The notes beneath the pieces are model-generated. The model did not search any database, was not told the DNA's origin, and saw only the letters and a program-made list of their open reading frames with translations. The position numbers and the translations under genes were made by a program. A stretch of DNA of 64,000 nt, from assembly GCF_009745975.1 (NCBI RefSeq), contig NZ_WHOL01000107.1, positions 288,838-352,837 of the forward strand. Direction: 5' to 3'. The stretch's first letter is position 1. Each line of letters starts with the position of its first letter. Positions 35,480 to 44,112 of the stretch are shown here, one piece after another. This DNA is from Actinokineospora pegani. GTDB taxonomy: Bacteria > Actinomycetota > Actinomycetes > Mycobacteriales > Pseudonocardiaceae.

Positions 35480-35790
35480 GGAGACACAGCGGTCCCCCCA
35501 GCGTGATAGCAGATCTCCAGTCTCATCTCAATGTAGAGTTTCGCCAGCGTGTCCGCATCGCCGCTGTCGACCATGACTTGGACGTCGCCGAGGCACAGAT
35601 CTTCTCTGCGTTGATCATGCTGGGATCAAGCCCCTTGCCCGGCTCCGCCGCCGCTGCCTGTCGTTCTGCCTGTGGCTTGGTTAATGTCCTCGACCAAGGC
35701 TTATCGGATCAACTCCTACGCCGATGGCGTCCTGGTAGCGGCGGAGGCGCGTCTGCGTCCTCTAACCGGGTTCGCGCGGCCCCTCGGTCG
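35480..35790 (-). pseudogene. Serine-recombinase C-terminal remnant (copy A)
   Basis: On the minus strand, in changing frames, pieces match the C-terminal coiled coil and end of the recombinase family: YQDAIGVGVDP, then ALVEDINQA, then ERQAAAAEPGKGLDPSMINAE, then LGDVQVMVDSGDADTLAKLYIEMRLEICYHAGG. The second remnant at 46.8-47.4 kb has the corresponding LQDAIAAGVDPTALVEPINQA, ERVAAQAE, DELDPAEVYAMID, SLGDVARTLDERKPPALNRLYRALDLKMVYQ. Several frameshifts make it dead. Its 3' end abuts repeat copy 1. Confidence 0.6.
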
Positions 35791-36029
35791 ACGGGCCCGG
35801 GCCTTGAACGTTAACCAAGGCCTACGTTGTTCCGTCCATCCGGCTGAGATGCGGCAGTTCCCTAGCCATTCGTTGACGATGTCGCGTAGGGGGTCCTCAC
35901 GCAGTTAGATCCTGGGGGCCATGCTTTCGTAGGCCGCCTTACACCTTGCGTGGGCACCCCCGCTTCCACCATGCGAGTTGCCCATCTCGTCGTCGAGACT
36001 GAACCCTGACCGAGGGCGGCACTCTGGGG

Positions 36030-39000
36030 TCACCTCAACCCCGTTGTCGTGTCCTCGGTACTCAAAAGGTCCACTTTGATCAGCAAGTCGGCCAGATCGG
36101 GGTGGCGCAGGCGGATTTCAGAGAAGTCGCCCGCCGCGCACAAGGCGTGAAGGGCACGGAGGGCGGTCAAAAGTGGGCCCGCGCGGTCGACGGTGATTTC
36201 GCCTGGTACTCCCCCGCCGCCAGCCAGGGAAACGGGGGTTGCGCCGTCGTAGGTCGCCACCACCACATTGGGGACCATAAGGGCGGCCGTGGTATGTCTC
36301 AGGGCGTCCAGATCGGCGACTTTCACGACGCCGGGTAGTAGTCCTTGGGGTGATGGGAGCCCGGCGGTCGACGCGACGGCATGCGACAGTCCCGGATCGA
36401 TCATTCGTTGGGCTCGAGGAGCGTAGACGACGTGATGACCATGGTCGATTCTCACTTGCGTCAGGTCGTCCGTGGAGCGGAGCAGAGTCCGCGTTGTACG
36501 GATGACTTGTACCTCCACGCCGAGCAGGTCGAATGCGCAGGCGAGGTCGACCGCGGCGGTAAGCGAACCGTCGGACTCATCGGCAACACCGAAATAGGCC
36601 TGACCTACGGCGACAGCGAGAGTGGGCCGAGCATCCACCGGTACGCCGACTGCGGCCTTGAAGACAAATGTCCTATCCGCCGTTGGCTGGGCCGACAGGA
36701 AAGCAGCACGTCGGACGAGTGGCCACCGGGGAGCCATCTCCACCCACCGGCGCAGCAGATGCTTCGCCAAGGTCAGGAATGCGCTCGGATCCCGCACCAC
36801 GGCACCGATCTGGTCGAGGAAATACCGCACTCGCGCGACATCTCCGGCGAATGCCGCGCACAAGCCTCGGAACAGATCGGCCACGACTCTGTCATCAACC
36901 TGAAACGGACGCACCGATGTCTCGACACGGTCAGCTAGTGCCACCAGACGCTCAAGGAGCATGAAGGCTTCCGGATCGTGGGCGGATGCCATATGCAGGG
37001 CTGTCAGCCCCACGTTCCGCACCAGGGACGACGCGTCAGCGACGCGGAGCGAGCCACTGTCTACGGCGGCACTGAACGGCGCCAACTCCCGGAGCGCCAC
37101 ATCCCACTTGCGCTGCCACACGCGACACTCCAACCGGAGGCTCATCAGCTGGATCTTCTCCAGGGAGAACAAGCTCGGGACCCGTAGAAGCCGTTCGATC
37201 TGGTCAACCGCCGCATCGTACTTAGCGTCCTTGATTTGTGTGTTGATCGCGGCGACCTCCACACCCAGGTCCGGTCGTCCGGTAAGCGGCATCATGCCGC
37301 TGAACTGGCGGAGCGCGAGCCGGATGTTCTCCGCCCGCATGGTCTGAACTCCCCCGTCGTGAGCAAGGGCGTCGGACACCGACAGCGCGAAGCGCACAGT
37401 GTGCGCGGCGGTGTCCGGTTTCGTGGCGTAAGCGGCAGTGATGTTGGTGAGCACCAACTCCAGGGCGTCGGCAATGTCGTCGGCAGCGTCCGCAGGTCGG
37501 GTAGCCGCGAGGTAGGTGGCCCGGGCCAGGCTGGCGGCGGCCTGGACACGCAGCACCGGCTGGTCATCGGCGTGCTTGTCTAGGACCACCAGCTCGGCTC
37601 GCAGGTAGCGCACCGCCAGTTCATGTGAGTCGGTGAGGTCCAGTACCTTGGATGCATTGCCGTAGAGGAGTGCGACGGCGTAATCCGTCGAGCCTGACGA
37701 CAGCGCGTGCTCGGCCAAGGAGACGATGTGCGCCCGCAGCAGGAGGGCAACCGGGTAGTCCTCCTGGTCGAAGAAGCATGTCAGCCAATGCTGCGCGTGG
37801 AATGCTGCCAAGCCGAGGGCGCCGTCGAAGAGTTTGCCGTCACGCAACTCTTGGCGGAGCACGGTCTGCACGATTTCGTTCATGGTCATGGTCCACGCCG
37901 CCGAGACCTGCCCGCCGTACTCACCATCCCAGAGCGGTACGTCGCGCTCCGCCAGCGACTGGTGACGCATCGCCCGGACCACTTCACCGACGGGCAGGTC
38001 GTTCTCGTCGATGAACCTGGGGCCCCGTTCAGGGGCATCGTCGACGAGGTCGCGGGGTTCGAACAGAATGGCGGCCAGCAGCAGGTGGACAGGGATGCGC
38101 CGGGTAGCGAAGAACGATGCAAAGCGCAGAGCGCCGACAGCCAACGGCGCAACCAGGCCCGGAGCGCCAAGCATGCGTTCCCATCCGAGCTGAATGGCAC
38201 GGACCAAGGTATTCGGGTAGCCCACGGGCACCGAGTCCTCGTCGGCGAGCGAGCGCATCAGGAGGCGCTCGTAGGCACGTGCACCGCTGAGGCCGCCGAG
38301 GCAGTCGTTCAGGTAGGCAGCGGCCAGCTCCAACGCCAACGGCCAATACTCCAGCGTGGCGGCCAGTTCCCGCATTGAGACGATCTCCGACGGGCCCCAC
38401 CCGCCCTCGGGCAGCAGCCGGGCTGTCAGCAACTGGACGGCTTGCTCTTCGGTCATGCCACGCACGGGCTCTGCCTTGACTCGCGGACCGGACACCCCGG
38501 TTGGGTCGACAGTCGTCACCAGGACGTGCCCCGGCCCGCGCGTCGGCAGCCATTCCCTTAGGGAACGCAGGCTGAGCGCGTTGTCGAACACCATCAACCA
38601 CGGCCGAGCCGACTTGGCCAGCGCGGTGTGCACGGCATCGCGGACCGCGCCGCCCGAACGCACCTCGTCGCCGGTGAGTTGTGAAGCCACCGCGACAAAC
38701 GACGCCTCGATCTGTGAGTCCGTTGCCGCCTCGATCCAGATGACGGAGGCATACGCGTCCGCGCGGTCATCCACCCAGGCCGCGGCTGTCGCGGTCTTGC
38801 CAATGCCCGATAGACCAGTCAGCACGCACACGGGCACCACATCGGTGCGGACTGGTGTCGGCAACGCCTGTGCGACGCGCGCGAGCATGTCCGGCCGCGC
38901 AATGTCGGTGGCGCGCGGCACCGGGGTCAACGGAACGGCCCAACCGCGCTCACGAAGGACCGATCGAAGCGTGTCGTGGTCGAGTTGGAGTGCTGCCACG

Positions 39001-39653
39001 AATGCGGCGCGGTCGAGCGCCGGCATATCCGCACGAGCAGCCTTGGCCAGAACCTCAGCAACCAAGTAGCCCGTGAGCAGGCCCGCGGCATCCCAAGCGA
39101 CGCTGTCCGGGTCCAGTTGCCTTCGCGTCGTCCGGACCCGTTCCCGGACATCGTCGCGGAGCTCGTCGATCGTCCGGTCGTCCAGTACGACTCGCGTGGA
39201 GCAGAGACGTTCGAACCAGGTCTTCCCTTGATCGAGCACGGCGTCGCGCACCTGTGGTGACCGGGAGACGAGGTCAGCCACACGATCACGCGCGTCGTCG
39301 CGCCGGAGCACGTCGATGAGCGCCAGCAGGCCCGGACCCGCGCGCCTGCTGGTGATGAGGACGTACTGCTCCGCGTCATGGGTAAGCAAGCGGAGCAGGA
39401 CCCTGACCGCGTCCGCCGCACTCATCACGCTGCCCGAGGCACCGCCCTTGACCTGCGCGGCGAGGCGGCATCGGTCGCCCGCCATCAGCGCGAAATCGAC
39501 GATCTCCCGATCGGCCATCGGGTCGCCTTCCGGTGGCGCGTCAACGACGACTCCGGTGAAGTCACCGCGATCATCGCCCAACGCCGCCAGGGCACGGTCG
39601 ATCGTCTGGAGGAACTGGTACTCGAACCCAAGCGCCGCCGCCTGTCCACTCAT
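36030..39653 (-). CDS. STAND (NB-ARC) ATPase with N-terminal Cap4/DUF4297-like nuclease
   Basis: A 1207-residue protein. Residues 1-200: ALGFEYQFLQTIDRALAAL, then DREIVDFALMAGDRCRLAAQVKGG, the G-x-x-Y-Q / D / Q-x-K pattern of the Cap4/DUF4297 branch of PD-(D/E)xK nucleases. Residues ~250-480: NB-ARC motor with P-loop VCVLTGLSGIGKTATAAAW and Walker B-like PWLMVFDNA, plus a HVLVTTVDPTG sensor. The remainder (~700 residues) is helical repeat of TPR type, likely the ligand sensor. This sensor-motor-nuclease plan is that of bacterial NLR-like (Avs/STAND) antiphage proteins: ligand binding causes oligomerisation and DNA cutting. The ATG at 39653 is chosen over a TTG six bases earlier. It lies between repeat-bounded modules. 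Confidence 0.82.
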   Translation of the reverse strand: MSGQAAALGFEYQFLQTIDRALAALGDDRGDFTGVVVDAPPEGDPMADREIVDFALMAGDRCRLAAQVKGGASGSVMSAADAVRVLLRLLTHDAEQYVLITSRRAGPGLLALIDVLRRDDARDRVADLVSRSPQVRDAVLDQGKTWFERLCSTRVVLDDRTIDELRDDVRERVRTTRRQLDPDSVAWDAAGLLTGYLVAEVLAKAARADMPALDRAAFVAALQLDHDTLRSVLRERGWAVPLTPVPRATDIARPDMLARVAQALPTPVRTDVVPVCVLTGLSGIGKTATAAAWVDDRADAYASVIWIEAATDSQIEASFVAVASQLTGDEVRSGGAVRDAVHTALAKSARPWLMVFDNALSLRSLREWLPTRGPGHVLVTTVDPTGVSGPRVKAEPVRGMTEEQAVQLLTARLLPEGGWGPSEIVSMRELAATLEYWPLALELAAAYLNDCLGGLSGARAYERLLMRSLADEDSVPVGYPNTLVRAIQLGWERMLGAPGLVAPLAVGALRFASFFATRRIPVHLLLAAILFEPRDLVDDAPERGPRFIDENDLPVGEVVRAMRHQSLAERDVPLWDGEYGGQVSAAWTMTMNEIVQTVLRQELRDGKLFDGALGLAAFHAQHWLTCFFDQEDYPVALLLRAHIVSLAEHALSSGSTDYAVALLYGNASKVLDLTDSHELAVRYLRAELVVLDKHADDQPVLRVQAAASLARATYLAATRPADAADDIADALELVLTNITAAYATKPDTAAHTVRFALSVSDALAHDGGVQTMRAENIRLALRQFSGMMPLTGRPDLGVEVAAINTQIKDAKYDAAVDQIERLLRVPSLFSLEKIQLMSLRLECRVWQRKWDVALRELAPFSAAVDSGSLRVADASSLVRNVGLTALHMASAHDPEAFMLLERLVALADRVETSVRPFQVDDRVVADLFRGLCAAFAGDVARVRYFLDQIGAVVRDPSAFLTLAKHLLRRWVEMAPRWPLVRRAAFLSAQPTADRTFVFKAAVGVPVDARPTLAVAVGQAYFGVADESDGSLTAAVDLACAFDLLGVEVQVIRTTRTLLRSTDDLTQVRIDHGHHVVYAPRAQRMIDPGLSHAVASTAGLPSPQGLLPGVVKVADLDALRHTTAALMVPNVVVATYDGATPVSLAGGGGVPGEITVDRAGPLLTALRALHALCAAGDFSEIRLRHPDLADLLIKVDLLSTEDTTTGLR

Positions 39654-39771
39654 ATCCAACAGAATGACAGAGGGAACCGACAGCCGAGAACCTGGCCCTG
39701 ACCAAGCGCCACCGCTTCGTGATAGTCAACAACTCTGCGTCGACCGCAAACAATCCTCGGTTGCATCAATG

Positions 39772-39805
39772 CTTCCTTCCGCGCGCGGCAGCGCGCGGAA
39801 GGAAG
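39772..39805. other. Perfect 15-bp hairpin upstream of the STAND gene
   Basis: CTTCCTTCCGCGCGC (39772-39786), loop GGCA, then GCGCGCGGAAGGAAG (39791-39805): a flawless stem with a four-base loop, about 120 bases before the STAND gene start. No T-run follows on either strand, so it is not a classical intrinsic terminator. A 5'-UTR structure or a REP-like element are the alternatives. Confidence 0.6.
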
Positions 39806-39968
39806 TCGTCGACCGGGTCGAGCAGGCCGCGCGGCCGGATCAACAGTACCGCGTGAATGCACGCATGCAGATAATATACAATTTCCTCGACTGAAAGATA
39901 ATCAACTTTGTGAGTTACGGTAGAGATAGCATTCGAATACTCTTTCCTACTCCACAGATGAGATTATG

Positions 39969-40022
39969 ATCGACAAGCTGGCGTATGCGTCATGCCAACT
40001 CCAAGCGTAAGGACAATGCCTG
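39969..40022. repeat. Second dispersed repeat S, copy 1
   Basis: Reads GATCGACAAGCTGGCGTATG then CGTCATGCCAACTCCAAGCG and TAAGGACAATGCCTG. Clear relatives are at 46240-46328 and 46681-46765 (GCGTGGGCGTCATTCCAACT, CCAGGCGTAGGGACAGTGC). Here, as at 46.7 kb, a repeat R unit follows on the right within about 100 bases. Confidence 0.55.
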
Positions 40023-40034
40023 ATCGGACACTCT

Positions 40035-40162
40035 CCTACCCCACGGCACGTCGCGGTCGGATGGACCGCTCAAGCCTGTGTCAGGTCGAGGCGTAGGGAT
40101 AGCGAAGGCCATCGTCCTCGGACACTTGGGGGTACGTATCCCCGTGGGGCGTCACGGTAGGG
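40035..40162. repeat. Dispersed repeat R, copy 2 (left part, interrupted by the IS)
   Basis: Contains the leader shared with copy 1, then CCTCGGACAC at 40116-40125, the near-palindrome GGGGGTACGTATCCCC, and CGTCACGGTAGGG, where the IS element begins. The sequence resumes after the IS at 41464. Confidence 0.75.
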
Positions 40163-40223
40163 TGAGGTGCCTCGAAGTTTCCGGACAGTGGACCGTCTAA
40201 AATAGGCCCTCTGGAAGGAGAAG

Positions 40224-40517
40224 GTGTTGGCACGATCGAGGAGGAGTTTCACCCCGGAATTCCGGGAGGAGGCAGCGAAGTTGGTGATCGAGACCAAGCG
40301 TCCGGTCGCCCAGATCGCGAAAGAGCTCGGTGTCAACGAGGTGAGCCTCGGGAAATGGGTGAAGGACTACCGGGCCGCGAACGGGGGCGAGGAGGCGCCG
40401 TTGGGCGTGTCGGAGCGGGCCCGGTTGCGGGAGTTGGAACGCGAGGCGCGGGAGCTGCGGTTGGAGAACGAGTTCCTGAAAAAAGCAGCAGCGTACTTTG
40501 CCAAGGATCATCGGTGA
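40224..40517 (+). CDS. IS3-family transposase OrfA
   Basis: A 97-residue HTH protein: RSRRSFTPEFREEAAKLVIE, then VAQIAKELGVNEVSLGKWVKDY (helix-turn-helix), then a leucine-zipper-like end ELEREARELRLENEFLKKAA. The GTG at 40224 is preceded by GGAAGGAG. OrfA binds the IS ends. Near its end is a run of six A (CTG AAA AAA GCA) in a place suited to -1 frameshifting into orfB, which lies in the -1 phase. Confidence 0.92.
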   Translation: MLARSRRSFTPEFREEAAKLVIETKRPVAQIAKELGVNEVSLGKWVKDYRAANGGEEAPLGVSERARLRELEREARELRLENEFLKKAAAYFAKDHR

Positions 40518-41434
40518 GCGACAAGTTCGAGTTCATCGACGCACAGCACGCACCCGAGAACACGAACACCCACGCCGCCCTGCCGATCGTCCGCATGTGC
40601 CGGTTGCTCGCTGTGTCGCGATCCGGTTTCTACGAATGGCGAACGCGTCCGGAATCGGCCACCGCGGCACGGCGCGACGAACTCTCCAGGTTGATCACCG
40701 CGTTCTTCGCCGCGTCCGACGGCACCTATGGCTACCGCCGTGTCCACGCCGATCTCACCGCTCAAGACGTGCACTGCGGGCCCGAACTGGTGCGTCAGAT
40801 CATGCGTGAGCTGGGATTGCGCCCGTGTCAGCCCCGACCGTGGCGGTTCGGCCTCACCGGCGGGGACGGCCAGGCCCACGACATCCCCGACCTGGTCGCA
40901 CGGGACTTCACCGCCGAGGAACCAGGGCGGAAAACCGTCGGCGACATCACCTACATCCCCACCGACGAAGGATGGCTCTACCTCTCGACCGTCATCGACT
41001 GCCACACCAGGGCGGTCATCGGATGGGCCATGGACGACAACTACAAAACCCCGCTGATCGAAACAGCCATCCATAAAGCCGCCCGCTCAGGCCACCTTGC
41101 CCAGAACGCCATCTTCCACTCCGACAGAGGCAGCAACTACACCTCCGCCACCTTCGCCGCGACACTCACCACCCTCGGAATACGCCACTCCGTCGGACGC
41201 ACCGGAATCTGTTACGACAACGCACTCGCCGAATCCTTCTTCGCCACCCTAAAAAACGAACTCACCCACCGGACCCACTACCCGACACGAGAACACGCCC
41301 GACGCGACATCGCCCGATACATCGAACTACGCTACAATTCGAGGCGTCGACACTCCGCACTCGGATACCGAACCCCACGCGAAATGTTCGACGCGCACCA
41401 CGCTCGTAGAACAACAGTCCCGAACACTGTTTAG
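40514..41434 (+). CDS. IS3-family transposase OrfB (DDE catalytic domain)
   Basis: A 306-residue transposase. HTH_21-like start (VRMCRLLAVSRSGFYEWRTRP, DGTYGYRRVHADL) and rve integrase core: first Asp in VGDITYIPTDEGWLYL, second Asp in IFHSDRGSNYTS, Glu in NALAESFFATLKNE, and the end YIELRYNSRRRHSALGYRTP. The GTG at 40514 overlaps the orfA stop. An OrfAB fusion by -1 frameshift is the usual active form; the frame is open upstream through the A-run. Confidence 0.94.
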   Translation: MSDKFEFIDAQHAPENTNTHAALPIVRMCRLLAVSRSGFYEWRTRPESATAARRDELSRLITAFFAASDGTYGYRRVHADLTAQDVHCGPELVRQIMRELGLRPCQPRPWRFGLTGGDGQAHDIPDLVARDFTAEEPGRKTVGDITYIPTDEGWLYLSTVIDCHTRAVIGWAMDDNYKTPLIETAIHKAARSGHLAQNAIFHSDRGSNYTSATFAATLTTLGIRHSVGRTGICYDNALAESFFATLKNELTHRTHYPTREHARRDIARYIELRYNSRRRHSALGYRTPREMFDAHHARRTTVPNTV

Positions 41435-41463
41435 GCGCTGTCCGGAAACTTCGAGGCACTCCA

Positions 41464-41557
41464 AGGGATAGGACCGTTGATGCTCCTCGGACACTTGGGG
41501 GTACGTATCCCCGTGGGCGTCACGGTAGGGATGGGACCGTTGAAGCCCCTCGGACAC
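41464..41557. repeat. Dispersed repeat R, copy 2 right part plus a tandem unit
   Basis: After the IS the interrupted unit ends with GACCGTTGATGCTCCTCGGACAC (word at 41485-41494). A second complete unit follows directly (TTGGGGGTACGTATCCCCG, CGTCACGGTAGGGATGGGAC) and ends in CCTCGGACAC at 41548-41557. The spacing between words is 63 bases. Confidence 0.8.
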
Positions 41558-41694
41558 TGGAAATCATTTTCATTAATAGTTTTTGGGTACCGACTGCAAT
41601 CTGACCGGTCACCGTCATTTACCCGGTTACCCCCGGTGGGTTCTGCTCGTATTCGCCCGATGTGGCACATGACTGGCAGCGCAGCCCGCGTCCA

Positions 41695-43960
41695 TCACCC
41701 GGTTGCCTACCTTGGCCGATCCGACGGCTGTCGCGTGGCGCTGTTACGTGCTGGCTCGGTCTGCGATGGTACGCAGTATGGGGATCGAGTTGGTCGATGC
41801 CGTGGCCGCGTTGCGATGAGTTGATCGAGGCCGCGACGCTCCGGTGGATCACCGTGGGCGGGGATGTCCGGGGCCGCACTGTGTCTCGGGGACACCGTGA
41901 TCGGGGTGATCTCCCATGATCCGACCAACGCCCAACACAGCAAGCTGCTGGCCGTCCCTGCCTACGTCCTGTAGGACGACCCCACCTTCCGGGCCGTACT
42001 CGGACACCCGGACACCCGCCTCGGCAGCGCCGAACTCACACCGCTGTCAGCCACCACCACTAGAACGATCCCCACCCCGTCGGCGCTGCTGTTGGCCCGG
42101 TACGAGATCGTGCCGTGGCAGCCACGTAAGACTCTGATGGGTGACCTGTTGGCTTGGGCGGGACAACCGGGGCCGGGGGTGTGGTTGCTGCATGGGCCGG
42201 GAGGGTAGGGCAAGACGCGCCTGGCCCTGCAACTCGGCCATGAACTCCCCGCCCGATGGGCGGTGTTCTGGCCCTCACCCGACACACCCGCCGACACGCT
42301 GGCGATCGTGGGACAACTCGCCCGCCCCACCCTCATCGTCCTCGACTACGCCGAAACCCGCCCCACTCAGCTCCACACCATCCTGACCGAGCTGCCTGCC
42401 ACCACACAGGTCAAGATCCTGCTGCTCGCACGCACCGCGGCGGGATGGTGGGAGGAACTGCCTGTCGTCGACGAACGCATCGCCGACAACCTGGCCACCG
42501 CCCAAACCCACGCACTCGAACCCCTTCCCGCCACCGAGGCCACCTACCGCTGCGTCATCGCCGCCTACGCCACCGCGCTGCCCCAGGTCCCCGGCCTCGA
42601 CCACCACCTCTGGGACCGACATCGCCGCCCGCCTACCCGACCGCGACCACCTCGACCACCCACTCACCCTGCACCTCACCGCCCTCGCCGATCTCCTCGA
42701 CACCACTCTCCCCCAGAACAACGAACCCCGAACACCACTCCCGAAGGCCGTGTCCTGCTTCACGAACGCCGGTACTGGCACACCACCGCTGCCACCAACC
42801 CGACCCTTGCCGCACTCGACACCACCACCCTGCACACCGTCATCGCCCTCACCATCCTCGCCGGACTCACCACCCCCGACGATGCCAACCCCGTCCTGCG
42901 AACCCTCCCGGCCTCCCCGCTGACCCCAACCCCACCCTCACCACCTCACCGGGTGGTTGCGCAGCCTCTACCCACCTACCGCCCTGGAACGGCACTTCGA
43001 CGCTCCCCAACCGACCGTCTCGCCGAACACCACGCCGCATACCAAACCCTGAACACCTCGAACCTCACCAGGCGTCTCGCCGAGACCGCCACCGCTGACC
43101 AAGCCGCCACCATGCTCACCGCCCTCACCCGCGCCCTCACCCGCACACCCCACCCCACCCAACTCGCGGACCACCTCACCACTCTCATCACCACCCACCC
43201 TCACACCTTCGCCCCACCTGCCCTCGTCATCACCACCCAAACCGAAACATCCCGGCCACTCCTCACCGCCCGGCACACCATCGCCGCCAATCCCGACATA
43301 CCCATCCCACTCATCACCACCCTCACTGATCTGCTGCCCCAAAGCACCCGACGCTTCGCCCATCTCGCCACCGACTTCACCCAACGCCTCATCCACCACC
43401 ACCGCGCCAACCCGGACGCCTACCTGCCCGACCTCGCGGGCAGCCTCAACAACCTCTCGATCTGGTTGGGTGAGCTGGGTCGTCGGGAGGAGGGGTTGGC
43501 CGCGATCTCTGACTTCAGCAAATAATCTTGCCTTTGCTTACGCATCGGCGGGCGGCTCGACGAAGCCATTCTACTGCTGGAGCAGACCATTGCGAACCGG
43601 CGTCGTGTGCTCGGCGACAACCCCCCGATATCCTTGGCTCGGTGAACAACCTTGCCTCCGCCTACCGATTAAGGGGCCGACTCGGTGAAGCTGTCCCACT
43701 ACTGGAACAGTTACTCGTCAACTGCCGTCAGGTGCTTGGTGATGATCATCCGAAAATTTTGGTCTCGGTGGGTAATCTTGCGCTAGCTGACGAGTCGGCA
43801 GGACGGCGCAGTGAAGCCATCCCATTACTCGAACAGACCTTCGCGGACCGGCGTCGTGTGCTTGGTGATGACCACCCCGACACCCTTGGCGCGCTGAACA
43901 ACCTTGTTTCCGCCTATCGATCAGCGGGGCGATACGCCGATTCTCATAGATTATGCAGCA
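41695..43960 (+). pseudogene. Decayed STAND/TPR ATPase gene with in-frame amber codons
   Basis: Pieces in order: LADPTAVAWRCYVLARSAMV, LLAVPAYVL-stop-DDPTFRAVLG, LLARYEIVPWQ, VWLLHGPGG-stop-GKTRLALQLG (P-loop), PTLIVLDYAETRP (Walker B), then helical TPR pieces (AGSLNNLSIWLGELGRREEG, NNLASAYRLRGRLGEAVPLLEQ, RRVLGDDHPDTLGALNNL). The two stops at 41972 and 42206 are both TAG in one frame, each where Gln (CAG) would fit. Further frameshifts lie near 42605, 42755, 42910 and 43500-43700. The gene is dead unless recoded. Its end is cut near 43960 where the AT-richer GHKL insert begins. Confidence 0.72.
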
Positions 43961-44112
43961 CTAGTCGTTGCGACAATACGTCACTCGTGTCTGTGGCACA
44001 TTTATTCATCTTCCCAAACAATGTAATCACTTACCTAGAATCTAACTCGATTGGCGGGCCAGCGTTCGGACGCGCTAGTATTACAGACACGCTTCCGTCA
44101 GATAGGACCGAG

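Larger units (their letters stand above)
40163..41463 (+). mobile_element. IS3-family insertion sequence, complete (1301 bp)
   Basis: Terminal inverted repeats: the left end TGAGGTGCCTCGAAGTTTCC and its continuation GGACAG match the inverted right end TGGAGTGCCTCGAAGTTTCC with GGACAG. Flanks show a 4-bp direct duplication, AGGG at 40159-40162 and 41464-41467; removing the element restores the repeat sequence GGTAGGGATAGGACC found in other copies. Two overlapping genes, orfA and orfB, read rightwards. Ends and genes look intact, so it may be active. Confidence 0.92.

Noticed and set aside
36102..39894. Plus-strand frames over the STAND gene
   Set aside because: Shadow frames of a 1207-residue gene with clear motifs on the other strand.
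40116..41557. CRISPR array
   Set aside because: Repeats are few, far apart in the window, and the segments between words are themselves repeated rather than unique spacers; no cas gene seen.
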